A stretch of 6,377 nucleotides of DNA, from positions 1 through 6,377 of the forward strand of contig CAMBWG010000133.1 in NCBI GenBank assembly GCA_945871415.1. The letters are read 5' to 3'. Below are positions 1-4,241 of this stretch, piece by piece. The stretch is from an uncultured Desulfovibrio sp. (GTDB lineage Bacteria > Desulfobacterota > Desulfovibrionia > Desulfovibrionales > Desulfovibrionaceae). How positions within the stretch are numbered: position 1 is the stretch's first letter; each line of letters starts with the position of its first letter. The notes under the pieces were generated by a model. That model made no database searches and had not been told where the DNA came from. It saw nothing but the letters and a program-made list of their open reading frames with translations. The position numbers and the translations under genes are program-made.

Positions 1-996
1 CAGGCGATACAGGGCATTTCCCCGCGCATCGGACAGGTAGCCCGCGAGTCCCACCTGCCGGAAAACGTGCCCCGTACGGCGACGCCAGCAAAGGGCCGAC
101 GGCTGCCCGGCAACGTCTTCCGGGCCGGATACGGCGCGTTCCGCCACGTGAGGCGCGGAGGCCGCAGCCGCCGGAGCAGGCAGCCCCTGCCGGACCCAGG
201 CTGTCAGACTCTGCGCCGCCCTGTCCGCGTCGGCATAGGACAACTGCACGCACGGCAGGCGTTCCAGCAGGGCGCAGGCCGCATGCAGCGTCGTCCCGGC
301 CTGCCCGGCATCAAAAAGGCTCCGTTGCAGCAGGGCCGTCACCCCGTCCGCCGGTCCCAGCGCCCGCAGACGCACCGGCCCGGAGGCCACGCGCCTCAGG
401 ACCACGACCGCATGCGCGGCGTGCTTCGTTCCCCACGGGGCCGTGCCGGAATGCGCGGCATCCAGATACACGGCGCTTCTGTCGCCGCACCCCCTGCGCG
501 CCGCCACATAGGCACGCAATACGGACGACGCGGGCAGCGGCAGACGCAGGCGCGGCGCAATGCCGAACGAAAACAACTGCCCTTCGCGTGTCAGCGCAAC
601 CATGTCGTCGCCGAAACCGGTCCAGCCCCCGGCCATCAGGCGCGTGGTCAGCACGCTTTTACCCGCCTGATGCGTGCCGCACAGCAAAAGACCGCAACCA
701 TGACCCGCAACGGCGGCCGCATGCAGTCGCCAGAGATCGGGCAACTGCCCGCAGCAGGCCATGACCATTTCTATGGAAAGCGAACACAGAAAGGCGGCTT
801 CCGTCGCCTCGCGCACCGTGCGCTCTCCCTGACGCCAGATGTAGCCGCCCCCGGGAGTGCGCTCGACGCACGTTCCCCCCTCCGCTTCGCAACAGCGATG
901 CGGCCACAGGGCAAAAAAACGCCGCGCGGCTTCCCGCAACGGCGTCTGCGCTATGCGCAGGGGCCACGGCACCCCCTCAAAGTGAAAAATCGTCAT
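1..996 (-). CDS. HprK-like (ScmC-type) P-loop kinase with probable PqqD-like C-terminal domain, 3' end outside window
   Basis: I translated this frame by hand: 332 codons without a stop, open at the window edge. Seen: residues 91-98 (LHAAAVAG) lead into a Walker A loop GTHQAGKS at 107-114, then GWTGFGDDMVAL at 124-135. This order (HAAAV strand, GxxxxGKS, Gly-Trp, Asp-Asp) is the core of the HPr serine kinase/phosphorylase family and its HprK-like relatives such as ScmC of the SynChlorMet cassette. An Ala/Pro-rich linker (about 270-285) is followed at 309-332 by GHVFRQVGLAGYLSDARGNA and LYRL, which resembles the beginning of a PqqD (peptide-binding RRE) domain cut by the window edge. Start: the ATG at 996 is the only start after an in-frame TGA at 1014-1012; its Shine-Dalgarno is poor. 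It probably phosphorylates a protein or peptide, but the substrate is unknown. The kinase fold is fairly secure; the PqqD call and the ScmC label are tentative. Confidence 0.72.
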   Translation of the reverse strand, partial: MTIFHFEGVPWPLRIAQTPLREAARRFFALWPHRCCEAEGGTCVERTPGGGYIWRQGERTVREATEAAFLCSLSIEMVMACCGQLPDLWRLHAAAVAGHGCGLLLCGTHQAGKSVLTTRLMAGGWTGFGDDMVALTREGQLFSFGIAPRLRLPLPASSVLRAYVAARRGCGDRSAVYLDAAHSGTAPWGTKHAAHAVVVLRRVASGPVRLRALGPADGVTALLQRSLFDAGQAGTTLHAACALLERLPCVQLSYADADRAAQSLTAWVRQGLPAPAAAASAPHVAERAVSGPEDVAGQPSALCWRRRTGHVFRQVGLAGYLSDARGNALYRL

Positions 997-1000
997 ATAT

Positions 1001-1101
1001 CCAGAGCGGTTTCAGTCTGAAGCTTTTCGCTTCACCCCATACGATCCGTCGTTTCGCGGAAAAAGCGCGGTTTTTCCGCTCAATTCGGGCCGGGCGGCGC
1101 T
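1001..1101 (-). repeat. Dispersed palindromic repeat, copy A
   Basis: Read on the minus strand, this segment matches the plus strand at 4076-4178 over about 100 nt, roughly 85% identical by eye outside the variable hairpin. Shared blocks include AGCGCCGCCCGGCCC, GAGCGGAAAAACCGCG, TTTTTCCGCGAA, CGTATGG and CTGAAACCGCTCTGG (one base differs in copy B). It holds two inverted repeats: GCGGAAAA..TTTTCCGC, and TGAAGC (1018-1023) pairing with GCTTCA (1029-1034). The CCAGAG end lies 4 nt before the ATG of the HprK-like gene, so the repeat forms that gene's leader and supplies the in-frame stop fixing its start. It looks like a REP/MITE-class element; no transposase is present. Confidence 0.75.
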
Positions 1102-1146
1102 GTGCCGCCGCCTCGCGCTTCACCTTTTTCAAAGTTGAAACACTCT
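1003..1146. repeat. Possible small element bounded by imperfect terminal inverted repeats
   Basis: Copy A may belong to a larger unit. The left edge at 1003-1021 (AGAGCGGTTTCAGTCTGAA) and the reverse complement of 1128-1146 (AGAGTGTTTCAACTTTGAA) align with about 14 of 20 positions when one gap is allowed. That would make a non-coding element of about 144 bp, as in a MITE. No target-site duplication is evident, and copy B lacks an obvious matching far end, so B may be truncated or the boundary may be wrong. Confidence 0.3.
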
Positions 1147-1162
1147 AACCGCCACATCCTCC

Positions 1163-1193
1163 CCCATCCCCAGAACAGCGCGCTGGGGATGGG
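1163..1193. repeat. 11-bp perfect inverted repeat (stem-loop)
   Basis: CCCATCCCCAG at 1163-1173 pairs perfectly with CTGGGGATGGG at 1183-1193 around a 9-nt loop. It lies 9 nt from the larger stem at 1202-1254, forming a pair of GC-rich hairpins between the repeat-protein gene and the HprK-like gene. Neither strand has a T-run after the stem, so it is not a classical intrinsic terminator. It may still block RNA decay or help Rho-independent pausing. Confidence 0.7.
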
Positions 1194-1201
1194 ATGGGGG
1201 C

Positions 1202-1254
1202 TTGGGGGAAGGGAACCCCCTCTCGCGCGAGCAGAGGGGGTTCCCTTCCCCCAA
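1202..1254. repeat. 22-bp perfect inverted repeat downstream of the repeat-protein gene
   Basis: The arms at 1202-1223 and 1233-1254 are exact reverse complements (core GGGGGAAGGGAACCCCC on the left), with a 9-nt loop CGCGCGAGC. The stem starts 15 nt beyond the stop codon of the 1270-1572 gene, where a 3' hairpin would be expected. On the minus strand the T-run precedes the stem (CACTTTTTGGGGG) and none follows, so termination by the usual mechanism is not supported. An mRNA-stabilising hairpin or a repeat-family member are alternatives. Confidence 0.8.
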
Positions 1255-1269
1255 AAAGTGTTGACAGCT

Positions 1270-1572
1270 CTAGCGCGGCTGCCAGCCGCCCAGTCCGCCG
1301 GAATGACGATAGCCGCCGTCATGATAGTTCCCGCGATAGCCGCCGTTCCAGTGCCCGCGAGGGGAGGAAGGACGGGTGTAGCGCGTCGGGCGCGTGTACC
1401 GGGTCGGACGGGTGGGGCGGGTGTAGCGTGTCGGACGCGTATAGCGGCTGTGAGCCTGAGCCGCATTCAGCCCCAGCAGAGCCGGAGCGGCATAAACGGC
1501 GCCTGCCGCAACCAGTGCCGCAAGCAGGGCCCGCCGCCGGGAGTGCAGCTTCTGTTCCGCGGATTGCTTCAT
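1270..1572 (-). CDS. Small exported protein with RYTRPT hexapeptide repeats
   Basis: I do not recognise a family for this 100-residue protein. It opens with a basic n-region containing SRRR (11-14), a hydrophobic segment (about 15-33) and a plausible signal-peptidase site after AQA (38-40). SRRRALL resembles a twin-arginine motif, so Tat or Sec export is possible. The mature part begins with the hexapeptide RYTRPT repeated four times with an extra RPT triplet (43-68), followed by a His/Gly/Tyr-rich tail (GHWNGGYRGNYHDGGYRHSG, 73-92) ending in GGLGGWQPR. The mature protein would be very basic and disordered, suggesting binding to cell wall, anionic polymer, nucleic acid or metal. GGAGG at 1585-1581 sits 8 nt before the ATG. 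The gene follows the DUF533 gene by 33 nt and is probably co-transcribed with it. Function is unknown; that it is a real gene is supported by the signal peptide, ribosome binding site and spacing. Confidence 0.72.
   Translation of the reverse strand: MKQSAEQKLHSRRRALLAALVAAGAVYAAPALLGLNAAQAHSRYTRPTRYTRPTRPTRYTRPTRYTRPSSPRGHWNGGYRGNYHDGGYRHSGGLGGWQPR
1369..1446 (-). repeat. In-gene tandem repeat encoding RYTRPT units
   Basis: About 78 nt encode four RYTRPT units with one partial RPT unit inserted; the final unit ends RYTRPS. The units use different synonymous codons (ACG/ACC/ACA for Thr, CGC/CGT/CGG for Arg), so this is an aged repeat kept at protein level, not a fresh slippage product. The partial unit shows where an expansion or contraction occurred. 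Confidence 0.85.
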
Positions 1573-1583
1573 GACTTAGGCCT

Positions 1584-1599
1584 CCGAAACATGTTTCGG
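1584..1599. promoter_or_regulatory. 16-bp perfect palindrome touching the ribosome binding site
   Basis: CCGAAACATGTTTCGG reads identically on both strands. It lies in the 33-nt spacer between the DUF533 gene and the repeat-protein gene, and its last two bases (minus strand) are the first GG of the GGAGG Shine-Dalgarno. It could be a dimeric repressor site, or an RNA fold that limits access to the ribosome binding site. The palindrome is certain; the regulatory role is inferred. Confidence 0.45.
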
Positions 1600-1605
1600 C
1601 ATTCG

Positions 1606-2415
1606 TTACATGGCCGCCTGCTGCTGCCGAAATTCCGCAACCTGCGCATCCAGCGTCGCCTTTTCGGCCGCGCCTATACCCAGAGAGGCCGCCAGCGCAT
1701 CAAGGTAGCTGCGCTCCATAAAGTGATCGCCCCCCGTAATCATGGCGGAGATGCGATAAAGATCCAGCGCTTCCTCGCGGTTGCGGACACGCGCAGCCAG
1801 AACGCCGGGGTCCAGGGGCTGCTCCAGCGAACGCGCCACAAGAGCATCCGCGCTCTGTCCGGGGAACAAATGCGCCGCCGCTTCCTGAATATGCGCCTTT
1901 TCGCTTTCGTCAATATGCCCGTCGGCACGCGCCGCAAAGATCATGGCTTCCAGCAGCAGGCGGGCGCTCTCGTCCTGCATGGGCAGGGCCGCCTGCTGCG
2001 CCGGGGGCGCAAGCTCCGGCTGCATCACCGTCGCCCGTGCCGGTTCCGCGGGCTGCGCGGAACCGCCGCCGGACCACTTCTGAAACATCTTCCATGCCAG
2101 CGCGCCGACAGCCGCCGTGCCGCCCACCACCAGCGCGCCCTGGGCCACCTTGCGGGCCGTCTTGCCCGACATGAGCGTTCCCAGCAGACCGCCGAAGGCG
2201 GCGGAACCCAGCAGCGCTCCGAAACCTCCGGCGGCATTGGCCATGTTGCCGACGCTGCGGGACGCGCTGCCGGCCATGCCGGCCAGCCCGTCCTTCATGC
2301 TCTGCGCCGTCGGATTCTGCCCTATGCCGCCGAGCATGCCGCCAATCTTTTCCTTGACATCGTTGCCGAACTGCGAATTCAGCTGGGAACCCAGCTTGCT
2401 GAACAAATCTTTCAT
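1606..2415 (-). CDS. DUF533 (YebE-like) membrane-associated protein with TerB-like domain
   Basis: 269 residues with the layout of the DUF533 family. The N-terminal region (1-60) is polar, with SKLGSQLNSQFGND. Next comes a Gly/Ala-rich stretch, GGFGALLGSAAFGGLLG (63-79), and a hydrophobic segment at about 90-108 that could span or dock on the inner membrane. A Pro/Ala-rich linker (119-145) leads to an all-helical C-terminal domain (about 148-265) carrying AARADGHIDESEK (161-173), the acidic signature shared by DUF533 and TerB-like domains, which may bind metal. E. coli YebE is a family member reported as an inner-membrane protein of unknown role. Start: ATG at 2415 with AAGGTG at 2426-2421, 5 nt upstream. 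It is separated from nrnA by 144 nt and followed after 33 nt by the exported repeat protein, suggesting an envelope-related pair. Family call is confident; function is unknown. Confidence 0.87.
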   Translation of the reverse strand: MKDLFSKLGSQLNSQFGNDVKEKIGGMLGGIGQNPTAQSMKDGLAGMAGSASRSVGNMANAAGGFGALLGSAAFGGLLGTLMSGKTARKVAQGALVVGGTAAVGALAWKMFQKWSGGGSAQPAEPARATVMQPELAPPAQQAALPMQDESARLLLEAMIFAARADGHIDESEKAHIQEAAAHLFPGQSADALVARSLEQPLDPGVLAARVRNREEALDLYRISAMITGGDHFMERSYLDALAASLGIGAAEKATLDAQVAEFRQQQAAM

Positions 2416-2456
2416 TATGGCACCTTGCGGCCTGCGCCGCGCTTGCCCGCCGGGTC

Positions 2457-2472
2457 AGCCGCAACAGCGGCT
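2457..2472. other. Stem-loop in the DUF533 leader
   Basis: AGCCGC (2457-2462) pairs with GCGGCT (2467-2472) around a 4-nt loop AACA, 41 nt upstream of the DUF533 start codon. On the minus strand the loop region reads CTGTTGC, the same as in the hairpin at 2502-2522. No ligand-binding RNA class is recognisable. Confidence 0.4.
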
Positions 2473-2501
2473 CCCCTGGGGAAGATACAGACATCGGAAT
2501 A

Positions 2502-2522
2502 CCCGGAGCAACAGGCTCCGGG
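2502..2522 (-). terminator. Stem-loop after nrnA, possible weak terminator
   Basis: CCCGGAGC (2502-2509) pairs perfectly with GCTCCGGG (2515-2522) around a 5-nt loop. It lies 37 nt past the nrnA stop codon. On the minus strand it is followed by TATTCCGATG, which is too poor in T for a strong intrinsic terminator. It may attenuate read-through from nrnA into the DUF533 gene or mark the 3' end of processed nrnA mRNA. I see no convincing -35/-10 promoter in the rest of the 144-nt spacer. Confidence 0.4.
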
Positions 2523-2559
2523 CTGATGTCAGTATGCCGCAGGCGGTGTCAGCGAAGCG

Positions 2560-3591
2560 TCAGTCCCCTGCGGCCTCTTCCTTGTCCAGCTGCGCCGCGG
2601 CAGCCGCAAGCACGGCGTCCTCGGCGTCCTCCTGCCGCATGGTCAGCAGGCCGCCCGCCGCATTGCGATGTCCGCCGCCGCCGAAAAGCGCCGCCACATC
2701 CCGGACGCTGGTTGTTCCGCTGGAGCGCATACTGAGCTTGAAGCTTCCGGGCGCATCTTCCCGCAAAAGCGCCGCCATGCGCACGCCCTGCAGACGCCGG
2801 ATCTGCTCCACAATGCCTTCGCAATCCTCCTTGCGCGCGCCGCAACGCCGCAAATCTTCCAGCGTCACGGTGCACAGGGCAATGCTCCCCTGACGGGCGC
2901 AGCGTATGCCGCCCAGAGAACGCACCCAGAGGCGCAGCCGTCCCATGCTCCAGGAACTTTCGAGACGCTCGCGCATGCCGTGCAGATCGCAGCCGTTCTC
3001 CACCAGCAGGGCCGTCAGCCGCAGGACTTCCGCCGACGTATTACCATGCATGAAGCCCCCGGTGTCCGTAATCAGCCCCAGCATGACGGCCTGCGCGAAC
3101 TCGCCCGTGGGCGGTACGCCCAGCGCAAAGCCCACGTACGCCGCAAGCTGGGCCGTTGCCGCCGCTCCGGGCTCGATCCAGCGGGCCACGGCCGGCATGG
3201 GGTCGCCCAGATGATGATCGATGTTGACGACCGGCAGGGTCGCCAGCAGCGGTTCCAGATCGCCGCCCACGCGCCGGGCCTCGCTGCAGTCGGCCACGAG
3301 CACCGTCGAGGGTGCAAACGGCAATGTGCCGACGCTGTTGCGCAACACGCCGGGCAGCGGCAGAAACTGCAGATAGTCATAGATGCCCGTGGCGCTGTAC
3401 AGCACGAATTCCTTGCCCAGAAAGCGCAGGATATGCCCCAGCGCGGCCACGGCTCCCAGCGCATCGCCGTCCGGGTTCACATGACCGGAAACAATAAAAC
3501 GATCGCCGCCGCGCAGGGCCTCGGCCATGCGCAGCGCGTCCCCGCGCCAGCGTTCCGGCACATAGTCCAGAAAGGATTCACTCTGCAGCAT
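2560..3591 (-). CDS. nrnA: NrnA-type DHH/DHHA1 phosphoesterase (nanoRNase / pAp phosphatase)
   Basis: 343 residues, close to the usual length of about 310-340 for bifunctional oligoribonuclease / pAp phosphatase NrnA. Metal-binding DHH motifs are in order: HVNPDGDALG (37-46, motif I), VADCSEARRVG (99-109, the aspartate motif), NIDHHLGD (123-130, the DHH signature) and GLITDTGGF (172-180). The C-terminal DHHA1 substrate-binding domain ends with GGGGHRNAAG (304-313). All expected catalytic residues are present. By family, the enzyme degrades 2-5 nt RNA fragments from their 5' ends and dephosphorylates 3'-phosphoadenosine 5'-phosphate in the cytoplasm, with manganese. The ATG at 3591 lies inside the end of the DUF503 gene (14-nt overlap) with AGGTGG 6 nt upstream, so translation is probably coupled. 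Related DHH proteins act on cyclic di-AMP or pGpG, so exact substrate preference is open. Confidence 0.93.
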   Translation of the reverse strand: MLQSESFLDYVPERWRGDALRMAEALRGGDRFIVSGHVNPDGDALGAVAALGHILRFLGKEFVLYSATGIYDYLQFLPLPGVLRNSVGTLPFAPSTVLVADCSEARRVGGDLEPLLATLPVVNIDHHLGDPMPAVARWIEPGAAATAQLAAYVGFALGVPPTGEFAQAVMLGLITDTGGFMHGNTSAEVLRLTALLVENGCDLHGMRERLESSWSMGRLRLWVRSLGGIRCARQGSIALCTVTLEDLRRCGARKEDCEGIVEQIRRLQGVRMAALLREDAPGSFKLSMRSSGTTSVRDVAALFGGGGHRNAAGGLLTMRQEDAEDAVLAAAAAQLDKEEAAGD

Positions 3592-3880
3592 AAATTTCCA
3601 CCTGACTGTCTGTCATACGCTCAGGACAAACCTCTTCCATCATCAGCAGGCATTTGTCCATGCGACTGCGCAAATGCGCTTCACTATTGGAAAGAGAGGC
3701 CACGGCAAGACGCAGCCGCGTCAGGCTGTCTTCCGTTCCGGCCTCCGCAATGGCGACGTTGAAGGTATTGCGCACCTTCTGTTTCAGGCTGTTGGCCACG
3801 CGTCGTTTGCCTTTCAGATTGTCGTTACCGTCCAGACTGAATTCCACTGTCAGCACCGCTACAAAAAGCGTCGCCCCCAT
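3578..3880 (-). CDS. DUF503 / YlxP-like protein
   Basis: 100 residues, the usual family length of about 90-100. The hallmark is at 22-46: LKGKRR, then a helix ending in KVRNTFNVAIAE, followed by a beta strand LRLAVASLSN (56-65). Family members have a ferredoxin-like fold and lie beside infB, rbfA or nusA in many bacteria, suggesting a role in translation or ribosome maturation; a biochemical activity is not established. Start: the only ATG fitting the conserved N-terminus (MGATLFVAVLTVEF), preceded by GGGGAGG with a short 3-nt spacing. The TGA lies inside nrnA. The gene is separated from upstream infB by a strong terminator, so it needs its own promoter or read-through; I could not find a good -35/-10 pair in the 361-nt gap. 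Confidence 0.9.
   Translation of the reverse strand: MGATLFVAVLTVEFSLDGNDNLKGKRRVANSLKQKVRNTFNVAIAEAGTEDSLTRLRLAVASLSNSEAHLRSRMDKCLLMMEEVCPERMTDSQVEIYAAE
3598..3603 (-). promoter_or_regulatory. nrnA: Shine-Dalgarno for nrnA inside the DUF503 gene
   Basis: AGGTGG on the minus strand, 6 nt before the nrnA ATG at 3591. It lies wholly within DUF503 coding sequence and supports choosing that overlapping start over later ones. The arrangement favours translational coupling of the two proteins. Confidence 0.65.
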
Positions 3881-3935
3881 GCGCCTCCCCTGTCAGCATT
3901 TCCCTGACGTTCATCAGGACCTGCCGGCACTAATT

Positions 3936-3955
3936 CTTCCGGGGGGAAGCCCCCC
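3936..3955. other. GC hairpin with two alternative pairings
   Basis: GGGGGG (3941-3946) pairs with CCCCCC (3950-3955) over an AAG loop. Alternatively CTTCC (3936-3940) pairs with GGAAG (3945-3949) over a GGGG loop. The two folds share bases and exclude each other. The site would lie in the leader of the DUF503-nrnA mRNA. On the plus strand TTATTCT follows the stem, which is only weakly terminator-like. Confidence 0.4.
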
Positions 3956-4075
3956 TTATTCTGCTGCGGGCACGGCCTGCGCCGCCATTTTTCAATGACA
4001 GCACGCTCTGCACTTCATGGCCCTACCCTTCCCAAAAGTTCGCCGCAGGTCAAGCACCGGCCGGACAGCATCCGC

Positions 4076-4178
4076 AGCGCCGCCCGGCCCAAAGTGAGCG
4101 GAAAAACCGCGTTTTTTCCGCGAAGCGACAGGCCGTATGGTTTGAAATGCGAAGCATTTCAAACTGAAACTGCTCTGG
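4076..4178 (+). repeat. Dispersed palindromic repeat, copy B
   Basis: The second copy of the element at 1001-1101, in the opposite orientation. It contains GCGGAAAAA (4098-4106) pairing with TTTTTCCGC (4113-4121), and a 10-bp perfect stem TTTGAAATGC (4141-4150) / GCATTTCAAA (4154-4163) over a GAA loop. Its CTCTGG end at 4178 coincides with the T-tract end of the infB terminator, so the element directly abuts that terminator. Compared with copy A, the second stem is longer by the same two bases in both arms. Confidence 0.75.
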
Positions 4179-4215
4179 AAAAATAACGACGCCCCGTCAT
4201 GAGGACGGGGCGTCG
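4177..4215 (-). terminator. infB: Intrinsic terminator of infB
   Basis: A 12-bp perfect GC-rich stem, CGACGCCCCGTC (4187-4198) with GACGGGGCGTCG (4204-4215), has a 5-nt loop and is followed on the minus strand by TTATTTTTCC. It begins 26 nt beyond the infB stop codon. It should end most infB transcripts and separate infB from the DUF503-nrnA unit. Confidence 0.9.
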
Positions 4216-4241
4216 CATTTATCGGAAGAGAGGAAAGAAGG

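Larger units (their letters stand above)
3881..4241. other. Gene-free region between infB and the DUF503 gene
   Basis: 361 nt with no credible coding frame on either strand. From high to low coordinates it holds the infB terminator, repeat copy B, a stretch without recognised features (about 3960-4075), a GGGGGG/CCCCCC hairpin and a small inverted repeat CCTGA-6 nt-TCAGG at 3903-3918. rbfA, which often neighbours DUF503 in bacteria, is not here. The minus-strand open frame crossing 3992-4273 runs through the terminator and repeat and has no family features. Confidence 0.7.

Noticed and set aside
67..1020. Plus-strand open frame of 317 codons
   Set aside because: It is the exact codon-register antisense of the HprK-like gene, its product is a featureless Arg/Gln/Pro/Gly-rich sequence, and the minus strand carries recognisable kinase motifs.
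1261..1266. TTGACA resembling a plus-strand -35 box
   Set aside because: No -10 element lies 16-18 nt downstream and no plus-strand gene follows.
1369..1446. Periodic sequence considered as a CRISPR-like array
   Set aside because: The period is 18 nt without unique spacers, and it translates in frame to RYTRPT units in a gene with a signal peptide.
1102..2526. Plus-strand open frame of 474 codons
   Set aside because: It runs antisense through the hairpin region, the signal-peptide gene and the DUF533 gene. The protein has no domain features, and long antisense frames are common at this GC content.
2668..3762. Plus-strand open frame of 364 codons
   Set aside because: It is antisense to nrnA and the DUF503 gene, both of which have clear family motifs.
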